A DNA stretch of 15,807 nt from JAZQHR01 sp045540695 (GTDB lineage: Bacteria; Bacillota; Clostridia; UMGS1810). The position numbers were made by a program, and so were the translations under genes. The stretch covers positions 1 through 15,807 of the forward strand of contig JAZQHR010000007.1 in the NCBI GenBank assembly GCA_045540695.1. Reading direction: 5' to 3'. Positions 5,916 through 12,434 of this stretch are shown one piece after another. A model generated the notes under the pieces. That model saw nothing but the letters and a program-made list of their open reading frames with translations. It was not told the origin of the DNA and searched no databases. Each line of letters begins with the position of its first letter. Position 1 is the first letter of the stretch.

Positions 5916-7034
5916 CTATCTGTCCTCGCTTTCGTCAACTATTTCAATAGTATCTATTTTCATTTGAATGCTTTCATTGTCAGATTTTACTTCTTTTATA
6001 TGAAGGGGTTTGTGTCTTTGGTGAGCAAACATTGCACTTAGCGTGATAAACAGTAGAATAACTATCACAAGCATTATAGCGTGCCATGCACCCTCTTCCA
6101 CTACAACTACGCCTGTTATACCAAGAAGTGAGCTTATGATGTATAGTATTGCCACCGCCTGCTTTTGAGAAAATCCCATATCCATCAGCTTGTGATGAAG
6201 ATGCCCTCTGTCAGGGCTCATAATAGGCTTTTTATTTTTTATTCTGCGTGTGATGGCAAAAAGTGTATCAAATATTGGTAGTCCAAGGATTAGGAACGGA
6301 ACTACAAACGATATAAGCACGTATCCTTTAAATAATCCCTGAATACATATTACCGATAGTATAAATCCTAAAAACAACGCTCCTGTGTCACCCATAAAAA
6401 TCTTTGCCGGATTGAAGTTGTATGGCAAAAATCCTATGCACGAACCTGCTACAGCCGCAGTAAGAAGTGCTATTCTAGGTTCGCCTGCAAGTATGGCTAT
6501 AAAGAAAAGCGAGAATGTAGCGATAGACGATACACCTACTGCAAGTCCGTCAAGTCCGTCAATAAGGTTAACCGCGTTTGTAACGGCGATAATCCATATA
6601 ATAGTCACAGGAATGCTAAAAGCTCCAAGCGGAATTATTCCACTTTCTGCGATAAACGACGGTACACTGATGGCAATAATCCTGACATCATACATTACCA
6701 CTACTATAGCAGCCGCGAGCTGAGCAAGAAGCTTTATGCGTGCAGGAAGCTGCTTTACGTCATCCACTATGCCAACGCCCACTATGATAAGCGAGCCTAT
6801 TATTATTCCCATAAATGTACGGTCAATAGGGTAAAAGAAAAGTATGCTTATTAAAAAGCCGTAATATATAGCAAGTCCGCCAAGACGCGGAATAGGTGTC
6901 TTGTGCACACGCCTTGCATCCTTTGGTACGTCAATAGCACCTATCTTCTGTGCCAGCTTTTTTACAAACGGCGTAGCGATAAGTGTGATTATAAATGCTA
7001 ACGAAAAGCATAATACTAAAGTCAAAATCTTCAT
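5916..7034 (-). CDS. tagO: Undecaprenyl-phosphate GlcNAc-1-phosphate transferase (TagO/WecA type)
   Basis: A 372-residue multi-pass membrane enzyme of the MraY/WecA/TagO family that transfers GlcNAc-1-phosphate from UDP-GlcNAc to undecaprenyl phosphate, the first step of teichoic acid and related polymer synthesis. Diagnostic motifs on the cytoplasmic loops are present: GIVDDV (89-93), NLIDGLDGLAVG (156-167), NFNPAKIFMGDTGAL (206-220), and SPDRGHLHHKLMDMG (273-287). About ten or eleven hydrophobic segments fit the fold. A charged tail of about 30 residues follows the last one. GGGGAGA (7039-7045) lies upstream of the ATG, immediately beside a hairpin (7046-7071). The gene is followed after one base by wecB, which makes the next sugar donor, so the pair forms a short glycopolymer-initiation operon. 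Confidence 0.95.
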   Translation of the reverse strand: MKILTLVLCFSLAFIITLIATPFVKKLAQKIGAIDVPKDARRVHKTPIPRLGGLAIYYGFLISILFFYPIDRTFMGIIIGSLIIVGVGIVDDVKQLPARIKLLAQLAAAIVVVMYDVRIIAISVPSFIAESGIIPLGAFSIPVTIIWIIAVTNAVNLIDGLDGLAVGVSSIATFSLFFIAILAGEPRIALLTAAVAGSCIGFLPYNFNPAKIFMGDTGALFLGFILSVICIQGLFKGYVLISFVVPFLILGLPIFDTLFAITRRIKNKKPIMSPDRGHLHHKLMDMGFSQKQAVAILYIISSLLGITGVVVVEEGAWHAIMLVIVILLFITLSAMFAHQRHKPLHIKEVKSDNESIQMKIDTIEIVDESEDR

Positions 7035-7045
7035 AGTATCTCCCC

Positions 7046-7071
7046 GACATACAACGAAAGGGCTGTATGTC
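7046..7071 (-). promoter_or_regulatory. Hairpin abutting the tagO ribosome binding site
   Basis: GACATACA (7046-7053) and TGTATGTC (7064-7071) form a perfect 8-bp stem with a ten-base loop. In the tagO mRNA the stem ends directly against the GGGGAGA ribosome binding site. It has no T-run, so it is not a terminator. An effect on tagO translation or mRNA stability is possible but untested. Confidence 0.45.
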
Positions 7072-7090
7072 CATTAAATCATCTGTATTG

Positions 7091-7137
7091 TAAGGGTGAT
7101 GCGTTAACGTAAAACCGCTTTTTAACTATCACTCTTA
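7091..7137. repeat. Long imperfect hairpin between trpS and tagO
   Basis: TAAGGGTGATGCGTTAA (7091-7107) pairs with TTAACTATCACTCTTA (7122-7137), with one mismatch region and one bulge, around a 14-base loop. It is the only strong secondary structure between trpS and the tagO hairpin. No T-run follows on the minus strand, so if it ends the trpS transcript it is not a canonical terminator. Confidence 0.45.
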
Positions 7138-7152
7138 TATCCACTTTTGCAA

Positions 7153-8148
7153 TTATCTGTTTACAAAGCCTACTCTTCTGTATACCTTTGAAAGTGTCTT
7201 TGTAGCAAGATATGATGCTCTTTCGGCACCTGTTTTGTATACCTTTTCGATATAATCTTTGTTTTTCTTTAAATCCTCGTATCTTTCGCGTATAGGGCGA
7301 AGCTCTTCTACTACCGCCTCAGCAACGGCATTTTTAAACACACCGTAGCCTGCAGAAGCAAATTCCTTTTCAACATCGGCAATGCTCTTTTTGGTAACAC
7401 TTGCATAGATGCTGATAAGGTTGTTTATGCCGTCCTTACCCTCTTTGTAAGCAACCTTGTTGTCCGAGTCGGTAACGGCACGTTTGATTTTTCTAACTAT
7501 TGCTTCAGGTGTGTCAAGTATAGAGATATATCCATTTTCGTTAGGGTCGGATTTGCTCATCTTGCTTGTAGGCTCCTGAAGGCTCATAATTCTAGCACCT
7601 GCTTTAGGTATAAATCCTTCAGGCACTGTAAATGTATCGCCGTATAGATTGTTAAATCTTATAGCAATGTCACGTGTAAGCTCAAGGTGCTGCATCTGGT
7701 CCTGACCTACAGGCACAAGGTCTGTCTGATATAGAAGGATATCCGCAGCCATAAGCACAGGGTATGTGAAAAGTCCTGCGTTTATATTATTCTCATGCTT
7801 TGCACTTTTATCCTTAAACTGTGTCATTCTGCTTAGTTCACCCATATATGTAAAACAGTTTAATATCCATGCAAGCTCAGCATGCTGTGTGGCATGCGAC
7901 TGGAAATATACTATATTTTTTTCACCGTCTATACCCGCAGCAAGATACTGTGTAAGAAAGTCCACACATCTTTTTCTAAGCTCTATCGGGTCTTGTCTTA
8001 CAGTGATGGAATGAAGGTCCACTACCGAGAAAAGACAGTCGTAGTCATGCTGCAATTCAACCCAGTTTTTGAGTGCACCTACATAATTACCTAATGTAAT
8101 ACAACCGGTAGGCTGTATTCCTGAAAATATTCTTTTTCTGTCTTCCAT
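7153..8148 (-). CDS. trpS: Tryptophan--tRNA ligase
   Basis: A 331-residue class Ic aminoacyl-tRNA synthetase that charges tRNA-Trp with tryptophan in the cytoplasm. The N-terminus carries FSGIQPTGCITLGNYVGAL (8-26), containing the TLGN form of the HIGH motif (18-21). AADILLYQTDLVPVGQDQ (134-151) forms the tryptophan and adenylate pocket, and SKMSKSDP (195-202) holds the KMSKS loop. Length is typical. AGGAG, overlapping the stop codon of the aminotransferase gene, serves as its ribosome binding site; the genes are 12 bases apart. It is the last gene of a manA, SLH protein, aminotransferase, trpS run. No T-box or trp leader is seen directly before it, as expected for an internal operon gene. 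Confidence 0.97.
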   Translation of the reverse strand: MEDRKRIFSGIQPTGCITLGNYVGALKNWVELQHDYDCLFSVVDLHSITVRQDPIELRKRCVDFLTQYLAAGIDGEKNIVYFQSHATQHAELAWILNCFTYMGELSRMTQFKDKSAKHENNINAGLFTYPVLMAADILLYQTDLVPVGQDQMQHLELTRDIAIRFNNLYGDTFTVPEGFIPKAGARIMSLQEPTSKMSKSDPNENGYISILDTPEAIVRKIKRAVTDSDNKVAYKEGKDGINNLISIYASVTKKSIADVEKEFASAGYGVFKNAVAEAVVEELRPIRERYEDLKKNKDYIEKVYKTGAERASYLATKTLSKVYRRVGFVNR

Positions 8149-8160
8149 TTGTTTTACTCC

Positions 8161-9348
8161 TTAAATGCTCTCTTTAAGTATTTCAGCTATTCTCTGTATA
8201 CCGATTTCTATATTTTCATTTGACATGGTTGAGTAGTTAAGTCTGAATGTATTTGTAGGCTTTTCTATATCTATCATAAACGAATTACCCGGTACAAATG
8301 CAACCTTTTTCTCAACGCACTTGTTAAGAAGCTCGTTTGTGTTTACGCCTTCAGGAAGTGTAACCCATAAGAATATTCCGCCCTCAGGACGAGTGTAAGT
8401 AACACCCTCAGGGAAATACTTATCCATTGCATTAAGCATACATTCACACTGACTCCTGTAAAGGTCACAACCTTTTTTAATCTGTGCGTCAAAATCGTTT
8501 TCTTCTAAATATTTATCTACTATCATCTGTGTAAGAAGGGTAGTATGTACATCGTTTACCTGCTTAACAACTACTATTCTGTCCATTACGTCTGCGTGAG
8601 CAACTGCATAACCTACTCGAAGTCCCGGAGCAAGAGTTTTTGAGAATGAACCTACATATATTACTCTGCCTGTTTCGTCCATAGACTTGATGGTAGGTAC
8701 GTCCTCACCTGTAAATCTTAAGTCGCCGTAAGGGTTGTCCTCAAGAATGTAGCAGTCATATTTTTCTGCAAGCTCAAGCAGTTTCTTTCTCTTTTCTAAA
8801 CTCATGGTGATACCTGTAGGGTTCTGGAATGTAGGTATAACGTATATAAGCTTGATGTTTTGAGTTTTAAGTAGTTCTTCCACCTTGTCGGTGTCTATGC
8901 CGTCATCCATTACAGGAGCGCCGTAAAGCTTTGCATTGTATGAACGGAATGAGTTTAGCGAACCTATAAAGCTAGGGTCCTCTACTATTATACCTTCACC
9001 CTCGTTAACATACGCCTTACATGCAAGGTCGATAGCCTGCTGAGCACCTGTTGTAATGATAGTTGTGTCAAAGCTTCTGCCAATGTTTTTTGCCTTGTTT
9101 AAAGTCTCCACCTTTTCGATAAGTGGCTTGTATCCTTCGGTAACGCCGTAAACTAGTGCGGCTGTTCCGTTATTTGCAAGTATATCCTCGGAAATTTTAG
9201 CAAATTCCTTTGCAGGGAATACGCTTGGAGAAGGAATACCTCCTGCCATTGATATCATTCCCGGCTGTCCTACTATTTTAAATATTTCTCTTATAGCTGA
9301 CGCTTTAAGACTTTTTACTCTTTCTGACATTTTGTTTTGTGTGTCCAT
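8161..9348 (-). CDS. PLP-dependent class I/II aminotransferase
   Basis: A 395-residue fold-type I aminotransferase, cytoplasmic, using pyridoxal phosphate. The N-terminus has ISMAGGIPSPSVFP (32-45), typical of the aminotransferase group that includes 2-aminoadipate (LysN-type), aromatic and branched-chain enzymes and the catalytic half of MocR regulators. Key residues are visible: N176 in PTFQNPTG, D204 and Y207 in EDNPYGD, the PLP-binding lysine K237 in VGSFSKTLAPGLRVGY, and the substrate carboxylate arginine R369 in FRLNYS. There is no N-terminal DNA-binding domain, so it is not a MocR regulator. GGAGAG precedes the ATG. It lies 27 bases after the SLH gene and 12 before trpS. The substrate cannot be fixed from sequence; an aromatic or branched amino acid is plausible. 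Confidence 0.92.
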   Translation of the reverse strand: MDTQNKMSERVKSLKASAIREIFKIVGQPGMISMAGGIPSPSVFPAKEFAKISEDILANNGTAALVYGVTEGYKPLIEKVETLNKAKNIGRSFDTTIITTGAQQAIDLACKAYVNEGEGIIVEDPSFIGSLNSFRSYNAKLYGAPVMDDGIDTDKVEELLKTQNIKLIYVIPTFQNPTGITMSLEKRKKLLELAEKYDCYILEDNPYGDLRFTGEDVPTIKSMDETGRVIYVGSFSKTLAPGLRVGYAVAHADVMDRIVVVKQVNDVHTTLLTQMIVDKYLEENDFDAQIKKGCDLYRSQCECMLNAMDKYFPEGVTYTRPEGGIFLWVTLPEGVNTNELLNKCVEKKVAFVPGNSFMIDIEKPTNTFRLNYSTMSNENIEIGIQRIAEILKESI

Positions 9349-9376
9349 TATTACACTCTCCTTTATGGTTGTAATT

Positions 9377-10075
9377 CTATTTTTCGATAAATTTTAACAT
9401 ATTATATATAATCTGTGCCGCTTCTGCACGAGTGGTTGTGTTCTTTGGTTCAAACATATTGTTACCACTGCCTGATATTATGCCGCTTTGTCTTAACGCG
9501 TATACCGCTTCCTTAGCATAGTCTGATATATCACTATCGTCGGAAAACTTTTCACTGCTCTGCACACTTATATCCAAGCCTCTAAATATTAGCAATTTGT
9601 AAGCTATATATGCCATATCCTCACGGGTAATCTCGCTTTCACCATTAAGCGTGTCACCTGAATATATATCAAGTGCACCTGCCGCCTTGGCACTTGCCAC
9701 ATATATGTATTCCCAATCATCAGGGGTAATGTCTGTGTATGAAAGGGTAGCATCTTCGTCAACTATCGCCGCACTGCACACCGCAAGCTTTATATACTGG
9801 CTTAAAGTAGTGGTGTTCGCAGGTGAATATGTATTTGTCGATGTGCCGGACACTACGCCGTTTTTTGCAAGGTGATATATGCTTTCCTTTGCCCAGTGAT
9901 TGTCCGGAACGTCTGTGAAATGTACAGATATTTCATCGGTATAATATTTGTCCGAGTCGGGCATTACTCTGTCAAAATGTGATATTACGTCATCGAGTGA
10001 TACTGCAAAGCATGAGGCAGAAACAAGTGATGTGGTTAAAACTGTGCAAAAAAATGTTTTCATAAACTTTTTCAA
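9377..10075 (-). CDS. Exported protein made of three SLH domains
   Basis: About 232 residues. A signal peptide (basic start KKFMKT, hydrophobic core, SASCFA about 21-24) is followed by three S-layer-homology domains, which bind secondary cell-wall polymers outside the cell. They lie at roughly 53-102 (FTDVPDNHWAKESIYHL, SGTSTNTYSP), 112-164 (YTDITPDDWEYIYVASA, TREDMAYIAYKLL) and 177-229 (FSDDSDISDYAKEAVYAL, TRAEAAQIIYNML). Only the third has the classic TRAEAA motif intact; the others are divergent. No other domain is attached, so it may act as a small wall-bound spacer or competitor. I choose TTG at 10073-10075: AGGCGGTGA, almost the full anti-ribosomal complement, sits five bases before it. 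A GTG at 10084 in the same frame would overlap manA by eight bases and lacks a good site. Confidence 0.85.
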   Translation of the reverse strand: MKKFMKTFFCTVLTTSLVSASCFAVSLDDVISHFDRVMPDSDKYYTDEISVHFTDVPDNHWAKESIYHLAKNGVVSGTSTNTYSPANTTTLSQYIKLAVCSAAIVDEDATLSYTDITPDDWEYIYVASAKAAGALDIYSGDTLNGESEITREDMAYIAYKLLIFRGLDISVQSSEKFSDDSDISDYAKEAVYALRQSGIISGSGNNMFEPKNTTTRAEAAQIIYNMLKFIEK

Positions 10076-10076
10076 A

Positions 10077-11051
10077 TTATTCACCGCCTGTAAAACTTCT
10101 TAGTATATCTCCTTTGCCACGCATTTCATACCCGCCAAGATACGCAGGAATAAACACGCTGTCGCCTGAATTTATATGTATATTGCCATTTTTATACGCT
10201 ATGTCAAACTCGCCCTCGGTGCATATAAGCATTTCAAAACGCGAGTTGTCCTGCTCGATTTTTACACTGTCATTTATTTCGTATTTTATTACGCTGAAAA
10301 ATTCACAGCATGCAAGGGTGGTAGCTTTGTTTTCGCCAATAAGTACAGTAGCATTTTCGCCCTGAACGTTTGCCTTGTCAAAATCTGTCGCCTTTATAGC
10401 CTTGTCCACGTGAAGCTCGCGAAGATTTCCTTCCTTGTCACGTCGGTTGTAATCATACATTCTGTATGTGGTGTTTGAGCTTTGCTGAATTTCCGCTATA
10501 AGAAGCCCTTTGCCCACTGCATGAACTGTTCCTGCAGGAATAAAGAAGCTGTCGCCTTTTTTTACCGGAACGTAATTTAAATGCTCTTCAAGTGTGCCAC
10601 CTTCTATTGACGCCTTTAAATCATTAGCTGTAGCACCTTTTTTCAAGCCATATACAAGCTTAGCACCCGGCTTTGCATCTATTACATACCACATCTCAGT
10701 CTTGCCAAAAGGCACTCCTTCAAGCTCCATTGCAAGTGTGTCATCGGGATGGACCTGTACTGAAAGGTCATCATTTGCATCAAGTATTTTTAAAAGAAGC
10801 GGAAAATCTTTAGCATTTTCCAAGCTATCGCCAAGATATTTTTTCTTGTCCAGCCCTATAACATCTGACAAAAGCTGTCCGTCATACTCGCCGCCCCTTA
10901 CCTTGCTTGGCCCGTCAGCGTGACACGATACTTCCCAACTTTCCGATGCAAAATCGTCAGGGATATTTTTGCCAAATTTATCTTTAAGTGCTCTGCCGCC
11001 CCATATATACTGCTTAAATACCGGGTCGGTTACCAAAGGATGTATACTCAT
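10077..11051 (-). CDS. manA: Mannose-6-phosphate isomerase, class I
   Basis: A 324-residue zinc enzyme interconverting mannose-6-phosphate and fructose-6-phosphate. It links mannose use and GDP-mannose supply to glycolysis. It has the short Firmicute form of the family: YIWGGRALKDKFGK (15-28), ESWEVSCH (37-44), LSVQVHPDD (96-104) with zinc ligands Q99 and H101, GKTEMWYVIDA (116-126) with ligand E119, IPAGTVHAVGKG (171-182) with ligand H177, and EIQQSSNTTYRMYDYNRRD (187-205). A second cupin-like domain follows. AGGTAGG precedes the ATG. It is the first gene of the manA, SLH, aminotransferase, trpS run and has promoter-like sites just upstream. Its end contains the ribosome binding site of the SLH gene, suggesting coupled translation. 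Confidence 0.94.
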   Translation of the reverse strand: MSIHPLVTDPVFKQYIWGGRALKDKFGKNIPDDFASESWEVSCHADGPSKVRGGEYDGQLLSDVIGLDKKKYLGDSLENAKDFPLLLKILDANDDLSVQVHPDDTLAMELEGVPFGKTEMWYVIDAKPGAKLVYGLKKGATANDLKASIEGGTLEEHLNYVPVKKGDSFFIPAGTVHAVGKGLLIAEIQQSSNTTYRMYDYNRRDKEGNLRELHVDKAIKATDFDKANVQGENATVLIGENKATTLACCEFFSVIKYEINDSVKIEQDNSRFEMLICTEGEFDIAYKNGNIHINSGDSVFIPAYLGGYEMRGKGDILRSFTGGE

Positions 11052-11081
11052 TTTTAAAAACCTACCTATAAATATTTATAT

Positions 11082-11118
11082 ATTATATAATTCTACCATA
11101 GTATACTCCAAAAATCAA
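11082..11118 (-). promoter_or_regulatory. Candidate promoter(s) for the manA operon
   Basis: On the minus strand, TTGATT (11113-11118) and TAGAAT (11090-11095) are 17 bp apart. An overlapping alternative is TTGGAG (11106-11111) with TATAAT (11082-11087), 18 bp apart. Either would start transcription 15-50 bases before the manA ribosome binding site and downstream of the small-RNA terminator. Confidence 0.5.
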
Positions 11119-11130
11119 TGAAAAAATGCG

Positions 11131-11165
11131 AAAAAAATATCCCTCTGTCGACTTCAGAGGGATAT
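11131..11165 (-). terminator. Rho-independent terminator, minus strand
   Basis: A perfect 11-bp stem (11137-11147 with 11155-11165) and seven-base loop. On the minus strand a run of T residues follows directly (A residues at 11131-11137 on the plus strand). On the plus strand no T-run follows. No minus-strand gene ends here, which is why a small RNA is proposed. Confidence 0.8.
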
Positions 11166-11233
11166 AAGATGGAGTGGAATTTGATTTATTATGATAAAAC
11201 AAATTCAAATTGGAGATGTTTATACAACATCTT
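11131..11233 (-). ncRNA. Candidate small structured RNA, about 103 nt
   Basis: The minus strand carries a complete small-transcript unit with no coding gene: a promoter at 11240-11268, then three hairpins in order, then a T-run. Hairpin 1 (11214-11220 with 11226-11232) is a perfect 7-bp stem with a five-base loop at the predicted 5' end. Hairpin 2 (11177-11206) has 7 bp, one mismatch, 5 more bp and a four-base loop. Hairpin 3 (11137-11165) is the terminator. AAGATG at the 5' end could instead pair with CATCTT just before hairpin 3, closing the whole RNA. No known family was recognised: it lacks the SRP RNA tetraloop region, is too short for 6S RNA, and has no T-box sequence. The main alternative is an attenuator leader for manA, which starts 80 bases further on. 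Confidence 0.6.
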
Positions 11234-11239
11234 GTGTGT

Positions 11240-11268
11240 ATTATATCATACTATTACAATTTTGTCTA
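11240..11268 (-). promoter_or_regulatory. Promoter of the candidate small RNA
   Basis: On the minus strand TAGACA (11263-11268) and TATAAT (11240-11245) are 17 bp apart, and the -10 box is preceded by TGA, an extended -10. The predicted start is near 11233, at the base of the first hairpin. Confidence 0.65.
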
Positions 11269-11296
11269 GAGTTTTTTTAAACTTTTTTTAAAAGTA

Positions 11297-11325
11297 TTGC
11301 AAATTTTTTTGAAATTGTGTATAAT
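11297..11325 (+). promoter_or_regulatory. Sigma-A promoter for yajC
   Basis: TTGCAA (11297-11302) and TATAAT (11320-11325) are 17 bp apart, giving a leader of about 70 bases before the yajC ATG. The site is divergent from the small-RNA promoter, with the two -35 boxes about 29 bp apart. Confidence 0.7.
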
Positions 11326-11402
11326 TGTCTATAATTAGTATGGAAAAGTCTGTTTTTCGGGCTTTAGACATGAAAATTAATACTCATTTGGAGGTGAATG
11401 TA

Positions 11403-11702
11403 ATGAAAAATCCGGAAGTATTTGCACAGAGCTCTTCAAGCATAATTATGCTTGTAGTATTATTTGCTGTAATGTACTTTATGCTTATCAGACCTCAGAA
11501 AAAACGTGACAAGCTACTAAAAGAAATGCTTGCAGGTCTTATGGTTGGCGATAAAATCGTTACTATAGGTGGTATCTACGGCAAAATAGTTTCTCTTAAG
11601 GATGAAACTTTAGTTATTGATATCAGCACTACTAACGAGCCGGCTACTATGAAGATAGGCAGATGGGCTGTTAAAGAGGTTGTTAAGCCGGTAGAAGCGT
11701 AA
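11403..11702 (+). CDS. yajC: Preprotein translocase subunit YajC
   Basis: A 99-residue single-pass membrane protein that joins SecD and SecF in the accessory complex of the Sec secretion channel. It has an N-terminal membrane segment (about 13-30, SIIMLVVLFAVMYFMLI), then the family hallmark RPQKKRDK (31-38), MLAGLMVGDKIVTIGGIYGKI (about 43-63) and a short beta-rich soluble tail. The start at 11403 is set by GGAGGTGA (11390-11397) five bases upstream. An in-frame ATG at 11325 overlaps the promoter -10 box and is rejected. The genes that follow, a TIGR04086-like protein then secD and secF, form the arrangement expected in Clostridia, though each has its own promoter-like sequence here. Confidence 0.95.
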   Translation: MKNPEVFAQSSSSIIMLVVLFAVMYFMLIRPQKKRDKLLKEMLAGLMVGDKIVTIGGIYGKIVSLKDETLVIDISTTNEPATMKIGRWAVKEVVKPVEA

Positions 11703-11727
11703 AAATGTTGTTTAAGCTTTTATGGTA

Positions 11728-11756
11728 TTGACAGTTGCTAATTTAAAAAGCATATT
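11728..11756 (+). promoter_or_regulatory. Candidate promoter for the TIGR04086-like gene
   Basis: TTGACA (11728-11733) is a perfect -35 box, followed after 17 bp by CATATT (11751-11756), a 4-of-6 match to the -10 consensus. The predicted start near 11763 is only three bases before the hairpin at 11766. Confidence 0.55.
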
Positions 11757-11765
11757 TGCGATATT

Positions 11766-11799
11766 CTCCGAATAGTTTAGTAATATAAACTATTCGGAG
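11766..11799 (+). promoter_or_regulatory. Hairpin enclosing the ribosome binding site
   Basis: CTCCGAATAGTTTA (11766-11779) and TAAACTATTCGGAG (11786-11799) form a perfect 14-bp stem with a six-base loop, GTAATA. The 3' arm contains GGAG of the GGAGG ribosome binding site (11796-11800), seven bases before the ATG at 11808. No T-run follows on either strand, so it is not a terminator. A translational switch or a protein-binding palindrome are the main readings. Confidence 0.75.
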
Positions 11800-11807
11800 G
11801 TAAAAAT

Positions 11808-12224
11808 ATGTCAAGACTTGATTTTTCAAATGTCATAGACGCAGACCATATTCGCACACATCGTCTTTTTTCAGTGGTAAAAAGCCTTATCATAGCGTAT
11901 GCTTTTACGTTTGCGGTGTTTGCCGTATTTGCGGCAATCATCACATATACTGGATTTCCTGAAAAGTACATAGACACTGTGGTTATGGTTACTACTGCAC
12001 TTGCACTTGTTGTATCGGGTGCGGTGGTTTCGAAAAAGGCAAAAAGCCGCGGTTGGCTTAACGGCGGTATAGGCGGACTGGTGTATATGGCGGTGCTGAG
12101 TATTCTCGGCGCAATATTTATTAAAGCCCCTGTGTTTGACGCGGGCAGCCTTATTATGCTGGTGCTTGGCTTTGTACTCGGAGCATTCGGCGGAATAATA
12201 GGCATAAATATGAAAAGAAAATAA
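11808..12224 (+). CDS. TIGR04086-like (YrzE-type) membrane protein
   Basis: A 138-residue integral membrane protein. It has about four hydrophobic segments (roughly 22-46, 57-74, 85-104 and 111-132) after a hydrophilic N-terminus of about 20 residues, with a basic turn KKAKSRGWLNGG (76-87) between segments two and three and a basic end (MKRK). Size, topology, the glycine-rich last segment and the place next to yajC match the TIGR04086/YrzE family found in endospore-forming Firmicutes; its molecular function is not known. The ribosome binding site GGAGG is perfect but lies within a stable hairpin (11766-11799), so expression may be conditional. A terminator follows. The family call rests on topology and context more than on a motif. 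Confidence 0.75.
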   Translation: MSRLDFSNVIDADHIRTHRLFSVVKSLIIAYAFTFAVFAVFAAIITYTGFPEKYIDTVVMVTTALALVVSGAVVSKKAKSRGWLNGGIGGLVYMAVLSILGAIFIKAPVFDAGSLIMLVLGFVLGAFGGIIGINMKRK

Positions 12225-12240
12225 TTATTTTTTAAAATCA

Positions 12241-12274
12241 AACAACCTTGCGTGTTTGCGCCAAGGTTGTTTTT
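12241..12274 (+). terminator. Rho-independent terminator after the TIGR04086-like gene
   Basis: AACAACCTTG (12241-12250) and CAAGGTTGTT (12262-12271) form a perfect 10-bp stem with an 11-base loop, and the 3' arm runs into a T stretch. A-rich sequence precedes the stem, so it may also work on the opposite strand. It separates this gene from secD. Confidence 0.8.
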
Positions 12275-12321
12275 GAGTGTGCACTCCAAAAATATTATTT
12301 GTCATTAAATGCATTTTAAGG

Positions 12322-12351
12322 TTGACTTATAGGGGGTAAAAGATATATAAT
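12322..12351 (+). promoter_or_regulatory. Sigma-A promoter for secD-secF
   Basis: TTGACT (12322-12327) and TATAAT (12346-12351) are 18 bp apart. The predicted leader before the secD ATG is about 75 bases, with no strong structure seen in it. Confidence 0.65.
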
Positions 12352-12434
12352 AGATAATGGTGTCATAAAATTAAATCATTACATAGATTGGATTTTATAG
12401 CATCGTGAGTGCAAAAACGAAGGAGGACATACAG

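Noticed and set aside
8149..9376. A T-box or tryptophan-responsive leader before trpS or the aminotransferase gene
   Set aside because: The gaps are only 12 and 27 bases, and no T-box sequence or terminator is present there or in the region upstream of manA.
11131..11233. SRP RNA, 6S RNA or tRNA as identity of the small RNA
   Set aside because: No GGAA-tetraloop SRP core, too short for 6S RNA, and no cloverleaf or T-loop sequence.
11777..12289. A 170-codon open frame on the minus strand opposite the TIGR04086-like gene
   Set aside because: It is an antisense shadow: no ribosome binding site, low-complexity Thr/Pro/Ser-rich translation, and it spans a terminator and hairpin that belong to the plus-strand gene.
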